Origin: Pseudomonas ovata
GTDB lineage: Bacteria > Pseudomonadota > Gammaproteobacteria > Pseudomonadales > Pseudomonadaceae
DNA: 64,000 nucleotides
Assembly (NCBI RefSeq): GCF_003131185.1
Contig: NZ_QFFU01000003.1
Coordinates: 1-64,000, forward strand
Direction: 5' to 3'
Position 1 is the first letter of the stretch; each line of letters opens with the position of its first letter. Made by a program: the position numbers and the translations under genes. Of the stretch, positions 1 through 9,698 are shown piece by piece. The notes under the pieces were generated by a model. The model had not been told where the DNA came from. It worked only from the letters and a program-made list of their open reading frames with translations, and did no database searches.

Positions 1-1407
1 GGCAACGACGAAGTACGCGTTTCGGTACCTCATGCCAGCGCCACGCTTCTGGCTGACAACATCGAGCGCCTGACCTTTGTCGGCAGCAGCGCCTTCAAGG
101 GCTACGGCAACGCCAGCAATAACATCATCACCGGCGACTCGGGCAATGACACCCTGTACGGCGGTGCCGGTGCCGACCAGTTCATCGGCGGGGACGGCTA
201 TGACACCGTAGGCTACCTCGACAGCAAAGTGGCCATGACCATCGACCTGAAAACCGGCATGCATTCCGGCATTGCAAGCGGTGATACCTACACCAGTATC
301 GAAGCGATCGGCGGGTCGAATTTCAACGATATTTTCTATGCCGCCAGTTCGCCCATGGGGCTGGAAGGTGCAAGCGGCACGGACCTGGTGACCTATGTAA
401 AATCCAACAGTGCGGTGACCATCGACCTGAACACCGGTGCCAACGCGGGTGATGCCGCAGGTGACACTTACACCGCCATTGAAATTTTCCAGGGCAGCAA
501 CTTCAACGACACGCTATCAGGTTCGCGTCTGGTAGACATTTTCGTGGGGGGTGCCGGGGCCGATAGCATTGATGGCCGCGAAGGCCTGGACAGCGCCTGG
601 TATATCACCAGTACTGCCGGGGTCACCGTCAACCTGCAAACCCAGGTCAATACCGGTGGCGATGCCGCAGGTGATGTGCTGACCAATATCGAGCGTGTGG
701 TAGGCAGTCACTTCAACGACACCCTGACCGGCGACGCTGCCACCAACTATCTTGAAGGGGGACTGGGCAACGATGTCATCAGGGGCGGCGATGGCAACGA
801 TTACCTTTATGGCGGGCTGACGTCGCAGATTGGTCCCTTCACACTGGCGGGCGTGAATAACGGACCACAGGCTGATGTGATATACGGCGGCAATGGTAAC
901 GACACCATTGTCACCGCTGCCGATGATCGGGGTAGCAAGGTTTACGGTGAAGCCGGCGGTGACGTCATCACTGTGGCCAGTGGCACGGCCGATGGCGGCG
1001 AAGGCAACGACCTGCTGACCGGCACGGGCCTGGACTTTTCACTGCTGGGCGGCGCCGGTGATGACAGGCTGGTACTGAAGGGCAGCGGTTTGGCCAATGG
1101 GGGTCAAGGCAATGATATGTATACCGCCGATACGGCGAAGCTGATGACGATTCAGGATGACGGCACCAGTAACGGCGACACATTAATCCTGTCGTACATC
1201 AGCTACAGTGAACTCATGATCACCAAGGCTGACAACGACCTTTACTTCCACCGATCAGGTTTTGCTGCGGGCGAAACGCCGCAAGACGGTGTACGCCTCA
1301 AGGACTGGTTTAACGGTTACAACACCATCGAAGAGTTACAGACAGCCGATGGACAGCTCGTCATGTTGACAGGCATTAACAGTGAGATCGCTTATCTGTT
1401 CGGCTGA
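1..1407 (+). CDS. RTX / hemolysin-type calcium-binding repeat protein, 3' part
   Basis: The reading frame is open from base 1, so the gene starts outside the window; 468 C-terminal residues are visible. It carries glycine/aspartate nonapeptide repeats of the GGxGxDxxx type, for example near residues 50-70 (GGAGADQFIGGDGYD), 255-270 (GGLGNDVIRGGDGNDYLYGG), 295, 331, 348 and 366. Between them are longer repeats of about 60 residues built around a VTIDLxTG...GDxxTxIE...GSxFNDxL pattern, seen at least three times. Such repeats bind calcium and fold into parallel beta-rolls in secreted or surface proteins exported by type I secretion. The C-terminus (residues 370-468) resembles the tail of other RTX proteins and has no visible catalytic motif. 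The activity must lie in the missing N-terminal part. It converges on the glycosyltransferase genes. Confidence 0.85.
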   Translation, partial: GNDEVRVSVPHASATLLADNIERLTFVGSSAFKGYGNASNNIITGDSGNDTLYGGAGADQFIGGDGYDTVGYLDSKVAMTIDLKTGMHSGIASGDTYTSIEAIGGSNFNDIFYAASSPMGLEGASGTDLVTYVKSNSAVTIDLNTGANAGDAAGDTYTAIEIFQGSNFNDTLSGSRLVDIFVGGAGADSIDGREGLDSAWYITSTAGVTVNLQTQVNTGGDAAGDVLTNIERVVGSHFNDTLTGDAATNYLEGGLGNDVIRGGDGNDYLYGGLTSQIGPFTLAGVNNGPQADVIYGGNGNDTIVTAADDRGSKVYGEAGGDVITVASGTADGGEGNDLLTGTGLDFSLLGGAGDDRLVLKGSGLANGGQGNDMYTADTAKLMTIQDDGTSNGDTLILSYISYSELMITKADNDLYFHRSGFAAGETPQDGVRLKDWFNGYNTIEELQTADGQLVMLTGINSEIAYLFG

Positions 1408-1437
1408 TTGACGTTGCACACCGCTGAATCATCAGCC

Positions 1438-1470
1438 AAGGGGATGTATCCATTACGGATACATCCCCTT
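1438..1470. terminator. Bidirectional hairpin terminator between convergent genes
   Basis: A perfect 14-bp stem (AAGGGGATGTATCC and its complement, 1438-1451 and 1457-1470) encloses the loop ATTAC. It lies 30 bp after the RTX stop and 27 bp after the stop of the opposite glycosyltransferase gene. The stem ends in A/T runs on both sides, as expected for a bidirectional rho-independent terminator. Confidence 0.8.
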
Positions 1471-1496
1471 TCTGCTGGCATTGACGCCAGACAGCA

Positions 1497-4418
1497 TCAG
1501 CCTTGGGAACTGTCACCCAGGGTAAAACCACTCCCCTTGAGGGAGAGGTGTCGGTTATAGGCCGTGTCATGCTCGAACGCCGCCGGCCACTTGCTGCGCA
1601 GCGCTTCAAGTGCATCAGCCGATTGCACTACAGTGCCTGGATGCACAACCTGGACCTGAGGCGTCCACACTGTCAGGTAGCCGGCTTGTCCTGCCTTCAG
1701 ACAGAGGTCCACATCGGCGAAAGCCTCGGCAAAGTCGCCCTCGTCCAATCCTCCAAGTCCCTCGAACAGCGCTTTTTCGATCATCAGGCAGCTCATGGAA
1801 ACGGCCGAGTAATTCTGCTCCACCGTCAGCCGCTGCATGTAGCCTTCTGACTGCATGGGCTCGCCTACGAAAGCGGAGCCGACACTGCCATCGAAGCCAA
1901 GAATCAAGCCCGCTTGCGTCACACTGCCTTCTCGATCCACCAGCTTGGCACCCACTATGCCAACCTCGGGACGCTGGGCCTGGTTGAGCATCGACTCGAT
2001 CCAGCCAACATTGACAATTCCGCTTTGAGCATCCAACAAGACTAGATATTCACCTTCGGCCTGTTGGCAAAGCTGGTTATACATGGCCACAGCGCTCATT
2101 GACTGATCGGCGCGAAATACACGAATCCGGCTGGACACTTGTTCTTGCTGATCCAACCAGGCCATAAGCGTCGGGTCGCTGCTGTTGTTATCACCAATCA
2201 ACACTTCGTAACGAGGGTAACGCGTGCGTTGCAGAAGATTGTGGAGGCAGAACTGCAGGTCCGCGAGGTTATCCTGGCTATGGACAAGAATCGAAACGAC
2301 AGGGCGGTGAGCATGGCGGTAGTCGATTTTCCACCCGCCTGAAGGCACCGCAATGACCTCGGCCTGATAACCACGCGTTCTCAGGTGACGGGTCATGGCT
2401 TTTTGCTCGTCATCATTAACCGCCAGCTCCGGGGCCTGACAGATCATTACCGGCTCGCTCAGATGAGCCAACCCGGCCATGCCACCCTGCTCGATCAGGC
2501 GCAGCAAGAGATCAAATTCCAGGGCCGCTGGAAAATCGCGTGAATACCCACCAGCCTCGATGAGTGCGGTACGCCTGATCAACCAATGACGTGCTACATA
2601 CCCTGGCAGCCCCAACAGCAAGTCGAGGTTGAAGTCCGGGAACAGCGCGGGCTTGAGTGTGCCATCGGCCTGACGGTGAATGGCATCGACTGCGACCGCA
2701 CGGCACTGATCAGCGCCGGTCAATTCGTCAGCGGCCAGCAGTAGGCCGGATGCCGTAAATTGCTCGCCTGCCATTGCCAGCATCAACCAGTCACTGGTCG
2801 CCTGCTTGACGGTCTGGTTTATGCGGTCGATGTAGTTGCTACTGCTCACTTTCACGAAGTGCAAGGTGTGCTGCAAGGTGGTGGCCGCTGGCAATTCGCT
2901 GCTGGTGAATACGATAACCTTGAAGTTGCGATAGTGGCCATTGATCAGGCTGTCGAAGGTGGCCTGTAGCTTGAAGATGTCGCCCTCAAGGTCCAGCAGC
3001 AAAATACCGATTTGCGAACCTTCTGGCCGAGTGCCTTGGCGCGCCAACAGTTGTTGCAGGCTGGCCGCTTCAGGGGTCCGCGATTTCAGCCATTCAAGCA
3101 CACGCCCCGAAGGCAACTGATCAAGCAAGGAACCATTGTCATGGAAACTGACCGCTCGCAGTCGCTCATCCCAGGCGGACAGTTGCTCGATCTGCTCCAC
3201 AAGGTCTTCTTCAGTGGACGATGGGTCACGCGGCTGGGTTTTCAGTTCATGGACCAGCGTGCGCACAATATCCGCATTGAAGGGATAGGTGGCGTAGGCT
3301 TGCCACAGCCTGTTGAGTAAGGATTCAGCATCCGGATTGTTCTGCAAGCCTGCCAGTTCGACTTGCCGAAGCAAAGCGGCCTCCAGTTCTTTGATTTGTC
3401 CATCGCCCGCTGGCAAGGCATGAATCAGAAACTCGAGACGGACCAGTTCGTCAAAGAAATCCTGCGTATAAAAGGGCATTTCCAGAAATTGTCGAGGCTC
3501 GAAATTCGGCTCTCCCACTTCCAAGGCCAGGTTCCAGACGGAGCTGACAATTTTTACCCGGCTTTGACGCGGGCGTGTTTTGAGGCTTTCAGCCAACACC
3601 CGAAGCCCTTCATGAAGCGAGTCTGCATCAATGTCAGGCTTGTCGACCAACACTGCGCTTACGTGCGCAACCCAGGCATCACGTTTCGACCGCGCAGTCG
3701 GATCGTTGTGCAGCACAATATCCTGCAACGCTGCCGTATCCCGGGCCAGCACGTCAGGAGGCGTCAGGTGCAGGGCGTAAGGCATGGGCAGAACGCGCAC
3801 CCGCGCAGCATTGATCAGGTACAAAGTCTGGCCAATGTCCAGCATCAGATCACTGCCATCGACCGGCATTGCGTTGTACCAGGCTTGAAGTACGGGCGTA
3901 CGGGTCACAGCATGGAGCAACGGTACGCTTTGCTCCATGAAACGCTCGAGCCGCTCAACCCGGCCTTCAGCATCGTGATCGTCGAGCACCTTGTGGTCAC
4001 GAAGATAATAGTCGACCCGTCCCAGATGGGCTTCGTAGGTCAGGCTGTAACCCTGGGCGGCGTTGTAATCAGGATGACCGTCAAGAAACTGTACGGCCTC
4101 ACTCAGCGCTTGCGGCAGCAAAAGGCTTTCGACATCGACCCACACTGCGTAGGGCGTTGCCACGGCACGCAATCCTTCGTTGACACGTGCAGCCAGGCTG
4201 GCCTGTCGCAGTGCGGGGTGATGGCAATACTCGACATGACCCAGCGCCGCTATTTCATTATCAGCGTTCATAGAGGCATCGCACACCTTGATGACCACAG
4301 GCAGATCGCAATACCAAGCCAGTGCGCGGCGCAGAAAATCCGGTTGCTCTTTGGCAATCAGTACCAAGGTCAGGCGTGGGTCCAGAGATGCAACTGCATT
4401 GCCATTATCGCTAAACAT
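1497..4418 (-). CDS. fgt2: Large multi-domain glycosyltransferase, probable flagellin glycosyltransferase 2
   Basis: 973 residues with three glycosyltransferase-like parts. Residues about 15-300 resemble the TIGR00180-type domain (LTLVLIAKEQPDFLRRAL...). Residues about 466-680 form a degenerate GT-A domain (IGILLLDLEGDIFKLQATFD). Residues about 703-930 form a GT2 domain (VVSILVHSQDN...YEVLIGDNNSSD). The last domain is clearly paralogous to the third domain of the upstream gene; both contain PEVGxVG, SEGYMQRL and DLCL/DVCL motifs. In P. syringae two large glycosyltransferases of very similar size, Fgt1 and Fgt2, lie directly after flgL and glycosylate flagellin, so position and size support the same role here. 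The gene follows the 1192-residue gene with an 18-bp gap and is probably cotranscribed with it. A role in glycosylating the RTX protein or another surface structure cannot be excluded. Confidence 0.75.
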   Translation of the reverse strand: MFSDNGNAVASLDPRLTLVLIAKEQPDFLRRALAWYCDLPVVIKVCDASMNADNEIAALGHVEYCHHPALRQASLAARVNEGLRAVATPYAVWVDVESLLLPQALSEAVQFLDGHPDYNAAQGYSLTYEAHLGRVDYYLRDHKVLDDHDAEGRVERLERFMEQSVPLLHAVTRTPVLQAWYNAMPVDGSDLMLDIGQTLYLINAARVRVLPMPYALHLTPPDVLARDTAALQDIVLHNDPTARSKRDAWVAHVSAVLVDKPDIDADSLHEGLRVLAESLKTRPRQSRVKIVSSVWNLALEVGEPNFEPRQFLEMPFYTQDFFDELVRLEFLIHALPAGDGQIKELEAALLRQVELAGLQNNPDAESLLNRLWQAYATYPFNADIVRTLVHELKTQPRDPSSTEEDLVEQIEQLSAWDERLRAVSFHDNGSLLDQLPSGRVLEWLKSRTPEAASLQQLLARQGTRPEGSQIGILLLDLEGDIFKLQATFDSLINGHYRNFKVIVFTSSELPAATTLQHTLHFVKVSSSNYIDRINQTVKQATSDWLMLAMAGEQFTASGLLLAADELTGADQCRAVAVDAIHRQADGTLKPALFPDFNLDLLLGLPGYVARHWLIRRTALIEAGGYSRDFPAALEFDLLLRLIEQGGMAGLAHLSEPVMICQAPELAVNDDEQKAMTRHLRTRGYQAEVIAVPSGGWKIDYRHAHRPVVSILVHSQDNLADLQFCLHNLLQRTRYPRYEVLIGDNNSSDPTLMAWLDQQEQVSSRIRVFRADQSMSAVAMYNQLCQQAEGEYLVLLDAQSGIVNVGWIESMLNQAQRPEVGIVGAKLVDREGSVTQAGLILGFDGSVGSAFVGEPMQSEGYMQRLTVEQNYSAVSMSCLMIEKALFEGLGGLDEGDFAEAFADVDLCLKAGQAGYLTVWTPQVQVVHPGTVVQSADALEALRSKWPAAFEHDTAYNRHLSLKGSGFTLGDSSQG

Positions 4419-4436
4419 AATTCGTCCTATCGCCTA

Positions 4437-7400
4437 TTAATCGGGCAACCAACCGCTGGCCCAATACTGCAGATTCTCGCCGCGCAGCATGAAGTCGCGT
4501 AGCACGGTCTGGCGCAGCTCATCGCCCATCCGGTAACTGGCAGCCGGATCGGACAAGTGCATGCGGATTGCGTCAAGCCACTCACGTGCACTGTTAGTCA
4601 ACACACGGGTTGCCGGCAAATGCCCACGATACGCTTGCGTGTCGGAACAGACGACCGGGTAACCACAGGCCCCATACTCCAGCAGTCGCAGGTTGCTTTT
4701 GCAATCATTGAAAATATGAAGTTCCAGAGGGGCCAACGCCAGATCGAGATTCAGGCTGGCGAGCTTGGCAGGATAGTTATCCAGACTGACCGCGCTATGA
4801 AACTCGTGGATGTAGGGCCGCAACAGTTCCGGGCACATGCCAAAGAACACCCATTCGACTTCATCGGCCAGCTCACGAATGACATCGACAATCAGCTCTA
4901 GGTCACCACGATGGCTGGTTCCTCCGCCCCAGCCGATTCTGGGTTTGCCCGAGGCACGACGCACACTCTTGAGGTTGTTCCAAAGATGCGGGGCCAGCAT
5001 GTTTGGCACTACCCGTATATCGTTGTGCATCCGTGACAAGGCATCGGCGAGGGGCTGGGTCGACACCACCAGCCGGTCACACATGCCAATGCCTCGGCGC
5101 AACACGCTTTCCATGTTTTCCGGCATGCTGCGGCGGTGCTCGTTCTTTTCCGGTACATCGACAATGTAATCATCGAGCTCAAAGATGCGCAGGGCATTGG
5201 AAAATACCTTCACCTGCTCGATCTCATGCAGCCTGCTTTCACTGTAACGCCCCTGGATCACGATGACATCAGGTCGCTGCTGCTCCACCTCGGCGATTGT
5301 GGGTGTTTCATAAGTCAACTTCCCAAGGATGCGCCCGGCCGTCTCCAGCTCGATCAGCGGCTGGGTGAGCCGATAGTGGCCGACGGCACCGGAGTTCACC
5401 GTCATTCCCAGAATCGAAGGCAAGTGCTGGGTACAGAACGGATTCCAGCCGGTACGCAGACCTGGTTTAAGGTCATAGGAATGTGCTTCGGTCTGCATCA
5501 GGTTGGGGTTGTAAGCCGGATCCCGGGCAAATTTAGGTAGCCACTTAAGGCACAGCGCCTTTTGCGCATTGAGGACCTGCGCTTGACGCTCAGGCGTTCG
5601 TACAGGGCCTGCTGCCTCGTCCAGCACAATCCGCGTGGCCGGGTCCCAGACCGCCAGATACCCTTGCTGGCCCGCACGCAAGCACACATCAAGGTCGTTG
5701 AGCCCCTGTGTGAAGGTCGTTTCATCCTGCGGCCCCAGCGTGTCCAGAACGTCCTTGCGAACCATCATGCAATGGCCACTCAACACGGTCCAGTTCTGGG
5801 CCGCCTTGAGCCGCTGCATGTAACCCTCGGAGTCTGGAGAGGCATGTAACGACGGTCTGCCCGCAACCCCTTCCATTCCCAGCACCCTGCCGGCGTACTC
5901 AATTCTATCTTGCGAATCGAGTATCATCGGCCCCACTACGCCCACCTCGGGGCGCTGCGCATGATTGAGCAGGCCTTGAATCCAGCTGTCCTGGCTGACG
6001 CGGGTATGCACACTCAGAAACAGCACATAGTCGCCTCGAGCCTTTTGTGTGGCCAGGTTCCAGGCTCCGGCCTCGTTATCACCATCAACTGTACTGACGA
6101 TGCGCAGCTTGTCAGAGTTCATCGCGCCCATGGCGGCAAGCCAGGCAAGCGTCTGCTCACCCTGGCTGCCATGATTGACGATCAACACTTCGTAACGAGG
6201 ATAGGTCGTCTTGCTGAGCAGGCTGTCCAGGCAGCGCTCAAGGGCATTAAGGTGATCACGAACGATGATGACGATCGTCACCAGCGGCTGGGTGCCGTGC
6301 TGGTACTGAACCCTGTTGAGCAACAGTCCGTCATCGTGATGAATAACGTGCGGGACACCCATACGCTGCAGATGACCGGCCGTCAGTGGCTCACTGGCCT
6401 GAATGACGGCAGGTAATGACAGCCAGTCAGCGAACGCCAGACTTGATTCGACCAGGACCTCGGCAATATGCTCGACCGCCTGCGGGCCTGCACTTTCCAC
6501 GATGCGCCAGATCACATCATGCGGCGCCAATTCGCCGTATGCTGCATCGAAACCGCCAAGATCGAGCACACCGCGACGCTTGAACGCCAAGACCCGCCCG
6601 ACATAAGGGTAGCTTCGCATCAGGTCCAGATTGAAGTCTGGCTTGAATACCGGATCCCTGGACTCGTCTTCATGCAAGGCACCCTCATCGCTGTAAACGC
6701 ATGTGAGGCCCTGCATTTGAGCCACTCGCTCAGCCAAGATCAGCAGCGCAGGCTCAATCAGACGGTCACCGGCATGTACCAGATAGACCCAGTCCGCGTG
6801 CTCGAGCATGGCCAGCACGTCGTTAAGTTGCTGAACCCAGTTGGCCTGCAAGGGAATGTGCAAAACCTGAGGCTGCATCGGCACGGTTTCACGCCCCAGT
6901 ACGACGATGGACTCGGGTGCATAGTCTTGCTTGTCAAGACTGGCGAGGGTGATTTCCAAGAAGTCCGGATCGCCGGAAAAGTCCATGACGATGGGCACGA
7001 TTCGAGGACGGGTATGCCACGAAGCAATACGCTGCGGTAATAGTTTTTTTTGTGCAGGCGTGTACGTTCGACAAGCCAGCCATTGCGCATACAGTTCGGC
7101 ATAGCTGTTGGCGTAAGAGCCCACCCTGTTGCGCATGATGCCCTGACGCGTGGCGGCCAACGCATAAAGGCCTACCTCGTCCCATTCACGCGGTTCAACC
7201 TGGGCCTTGTGCAAGGGTACGAACCGGGCCCAACCAAGCAATGACTCTACTTTTTCCTCGCGCACGTCGAGCATCTGCCGCAACCACCCCTTCTCAACCT
7301 GAGCGGCACTGGTGGCTTTTGCGCTGCTGCTCAATCGGTCCGGATGCAACCGTTCTGTCGCAGCGACCGTGTGCAGCGCAACAAGGTGGGTACGCCGCAA

Positions 7401-8015
7401 CAGGCAGATGAACAGGGCAAAATCCAGAAGAGCCATGAATCCGTGACCGTCCTGAATCAATGCAGGGAGATACTCCAACACATTGTCCCTGCGCATCAGG
7501 GCGGCGCTGAAACCGCCCAGGTCATTGCTCAACAGCTTGTCGAACTCACCCAGCATGTCCACGCCATTGAAAAGCGCGTCATAGGGCACCAGGCCTGCAT
7601 TCTCCATTCGCCCTGGCAGGACATAGTCATTGGCATCAATGAAGTTTCGGCGTGAAATGACCAACCCGACATCAAGGTTCTGACTCAGCGCCTGAGCCTG
7701 CCTGGCAATGCAAAACGGCAAAAGCTGATCGTCGTCACACAAAAACTTGATGTACTCCCCACCCGCCTCTTCAAGGCACTTGAGCAGGTTGCCCTGAAAG
7801 CCCAATCGTTGCGGATTGGCGACATAGCGCGCACGCGGGCTGCCAGCCTGGACAAGCTCATCGAAAACGGTCTTGATCTCGCCGGTCTGGCAGTCATCGC
7901 ATACGATGATCTCCAAAGGCTCGTAAGACTGATCAAGCGCGCTTTGCAAGGCGGCCCGAAAGAAGCGGGGATTAAAAGCGGGGATAACAAGACTGACGAG
8001 AGGAGCTGAATTCAC
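4437..8015 (-). CDS. fgt1: Giant multi-domain glycosyltransferase, probable flagellin glycosyltransferase 1
   Basis: 1192 residues. An N-terminal GT2 domain (residues about 5-230) starts VSLVIPAFNPRFFRAALQSA and contains a DDD metal-binding motif (KFLCDDDQLLPF). A second, weaker GT-A domain follows at about 345-530 and a further GT2 domain at about 572-800 (LVTIVIIVRDHLNALERCLD). A GT-B/GT4-like C-terminal domain (about 850-1190) has GWGGGTSHRGDLEL near residue 1022 and the acceptor-side motif RLLEYGACGYPVVCSD. This is the architecture and length of P. syringae Fgt1, which attaches the first sugar to flagellin and is encoded just after flgL as here. It lies 80 bp after flgL. No signal peptide or membrane segment is visible, so it acts in the cytoplasm. 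The flagellin gene that often follows in related genomes is not in the window. Confidence 0.78.
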   Translation of the reverse strand: MNSAPLVSLVIPAFNPRFFRAALQSALDQSYEPLEIIVCDDCQTGEIKTVFDELVQAGSPRARYVANPQRLGFQGNLLKCLEEAGGEYIKFLCDDDQLLPFCIARQAQALSQNLDVGLVISRRNFIDANDYVLPGRMENAGLVPYDALFNGVDMLGEFDKLLSNDLGGFSAALMRRDNVLEYLPALIQDGHGFMALLDFALFICLLRRTHLVALHTVAATERLHPDRLSSSAKATSAAQVEKGWLRQMLDVREEKVESLLGWARFVPLHKAQVEPREWDEVGLYALAATRQGIMRNRVGSYANSYAELYAQWLACRTYTPAQKKLLPQRIASWHTRPRIVPIVMDFSGDPDFLEITLASLDKQDYAPESIVVLGRETVPMQPQVLHIPLQANWVQQLNDVLAMLEHADWVYLVHAGDRLIEPALLILAERVAQMQGLTCVYSDEGALHEDESRDPVFKPDFNLDLMRSYPYVGRVLAFKRRGVLDLGGFDAAYGELAPHDVIWRIVESAGPQAVEHIAEVLVESSLAFADWLSLPAVIQASEPLTAGHLQRMGVPHVIHHDDGLLLNRVQYQHGTQPLVTIVIIVRDHLNALERCLDSLLSKTTYPRYEVLIVNHGSQGEQTLAWLAAMGAMNSDKLRIVSTVDGDNEAGAWNLATQKARGDYVLFLSVHTRVSQDSWIQGLLNHAQRPEVGVVGPMILDSQDRIEYAGRVLGMEGVAGRPSLHASPDSEGYMQRLKAAQNWTVLSGHCMMVRKDVLDTLGPQDETTFTQGLNDLDVCLRAGQQGYLAVWDPATRIVLDEAAGPVRTPERQAQVLNAQKALCLKWLPKFARDPAYNPNLMQTEAHSYDLKPGLRTGWNPFCTQHLPSILGMTVNSGAVGHYRLTQPLIELETAGRILGKLTYETPTIAEVEQQRPDVIVIQGRYSESRLHEIEQVKVFSNALRIFELDDYIVDVPEKNEHRRSMPENMESVLRRGIGMCDRLVVSTQPLADALSRMHNDIRVVPNMLAPHLWNNLKSVRRASGKPRIGWGGGTSHRGDLELIVDVIRELADEVEWVFFGMCPELLRPYIHEFHSAVSLDNYPAKLASLNLDLALAPLELHIFNDCKSNLRLLEYGACGYPVVCSDTQAYRGHLPATRVLTNSAREWLDAIRMHLSDPAASYRMGDELRQTVLRDFMLRGENLQYWASGWLPD

Positions 8016-8095
8016 AGTGCGGACTCATGGGCTACGGGAGTCAGCAAGCGACTCCCTTGCTACCAAAAAAGGCTGAAGCGTCTGATTGCAAGGCA

Positions 8096-9685
8096 TCAGA
8101 TCTGGCTGAACAGGTTCAGCTTGGAGGCCTGGATAAAGACCTGCTGGGACGCTTGCAGCATGTTTTGCTGCAAGGTCAAACGGGTCGCGGCTTCAACGCC
8201 GTCAGACTTGGTAAAGGTCTCTGACTCGGTGACGTTGTTGCCCTTGATCATGTCGTTGGTCACCCCTTGATCAATCGCCGCCTTTTGCCGTGCACCACTG
8301 GCCGAAATCGCAGTCGCCAGTTGCTCCCTGCCACTGGCCAGGTTACCCAGTGCCGAGCTGAGCGAAGCCTGCAGCTTTTGCAGGCCCACCCCGTCATTGT
8401 CGACCTTGGTATCGAGGGCGGTAATGATGTCCGTCAGGGTGTTGAGAATGTTTTTGGTCTGGTGCGTGCCGGACTCGATGATGAACTGGTCGCCTTGCTG
8501 CGGCGTACCACTGACAGTGAACCTGGCGCCGGCGGCATTGATCTGCGGACCAAAACCACTGCCGGTGGCCACGGGCGGGTTGCTATTGCTGACCGGCGAG
8601 GCATACAGCTCATAACCACTGTTGGTGAACTTGAGAATCGCGCCACCGGTAGGAAAGGCGTTGTTGTACAGGGCTTGCTCGGCTGCCGTAGTCCCCACTG
8701 CTGCCTGGGTAATGGTTGCAGACGAGGTGTTGCCGGGACTGCGTGTCGCACTGATGCTGCTGGGTGTAGAGGTCAGTTGGTAGGTACGGTTCTGCAACGC
8801 CGTTTCGGCCGCGTCGGCACTGGCCCGCTCAGTCGCCGACAGGTTGACGTTCAGGGTCATGTCCACGCCACGGAAGATAAAACCCTGGCTGGCTGAGCTG
8901 GCGTAATCAAACTTGCCGGCCGTGGAGGCATCGGCCGTGACATCGTTACCCGCGTTATCAGTGATCAGCATCTGCGGACCATCAACGAATGACAGGGTAT
9001 ACGGCTGGCCCGCGACATAGCTGGCATTGTAGGTGCTGGTGGACGACACGCTGCCACTGGACAGGTTGATCTTGCCATCATCAACAGCCGGACGGGTCAG
9101 GGTTGCAGAGGTGCGCGTCGTGTTGACCGCCTGCTCGAACGCTTCCCAGCCTGTGGTGATGCTGTTAAGTACCAGGCCATCACCCACTTCCAGCGAGACG
9201 CCGTTCTGGTCGCCCTGATAGCTGTAAGTGCCATCGGAGTTACGAATGTACGGCGGCTGCGCCGAATCGGAACCGGAAAACAGATAACGACCGTTGGCAT
9301 CCTGGCTGTTCATCAGGCCCATGATCTGGCTCTGCAACTGCACCAGCTCCTGGGAGTTGGCCAAACGGTCAGAGTCAGTCTGACCACCGTTACCGGAGCT
9401 GATCACCAGTTCGCTGGCACGTTGCAGCGCGGTGATGATGCTCGTCATCGCCGTTTCGGTATTGGCCGTGTTGTTGTTCACGATGGTGATGTTATTGGCG
9501 TACTGCTCAAGCATCGCATTCTGCTGAGCCAGCTGCAGCACACGCGCCGCACCTACCGGGTTATCACTGGCGGTGTTGAGCTTGGTTTCGCTGCTGACTT
9601 CTTCGCCGGTCTTGACGTACTTGGCGTAGTTACGCTGGTAATTGGCTGCCGAGGTCTCGTAAATCTGGCCGGTGGAAATGCGCAT
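8096..9685 (-). CDS. flgL: Flagellar hook-filament junction protein FlgL (HAP3)
   Basis: 529 residues. The N-terminus MRISTGQIYETSAANYQRNY and the conserved SSETKLNTASDNPVGAARVL segment are typical of FlgL and flagellin D0/D1 helices; the C-terminal helix ends LQASQQVFIQASKLNLFSQI. FlgL links the FlgK ring to the flagellin filament outside the cell. It is longer than the roughly 440-residue P. aeruginosa form; the extra length is a Ser/Thr-rich middle domain (about residues 190-400). A good ribosome-binding site (AAGGAG) precedes the ATG. It is the last structural gene of the flgF-L run, 13 bp after flgK. Confidence 0.96.
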   Translation of the reverse strand: MRISTGQIYETSAANYQRNYAKYVKTGEEVSSETKLNTASDNPVGAARVLQLAQQNAMLEQYANNITIVNNNTANTETAMTSIITALQRASELVISSGNGGQTDSDRLANSQELVQLQSQIMGLMNSQDANGRYLFSGSDSAQPPYIRNSDGTYSYQGDQNGVSLEVGDGLVLNSITTGWEAFEQAVNTTRTSATLTRPAVDDGKINLSSGSVSSTSTYNASYVAGQPYTLSFVDGPQMLITDNAGNDVTADASTAGKFDYASSASQGFIFRGVDMTLNVNLSATERASADAAETALQNRTYQLTSTPSSISATRSPGNTSSATITQAAVGTTAAEQALYNNAFPTGGAILKFTNSGYELYASPVSNSNPPVATGSGFGPQINAAGARFTVSGTPQQGDQFIIESGTHQTKNILNTLTDIITALDTKVDNDGVGLQKLQASLSSALGNLASGREQLATAISASGARQKAAIDQGVTNDMIKGNNVTESETFTKSDGVEAATRLTLQQNMLQASQQVFIQASKLNLFSQI

Positions 9686-9698
9686 GGTCTACGACTCC

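Noticed and set aside
8036..8056. Hairpin GGGAGTC/GACTCCC between flgL and the glycosyltransferase as a terminator
   Set aside because: The stem has only 7 bp and no T-run follows it on the minus strand; the T-run lies on the wrong side.
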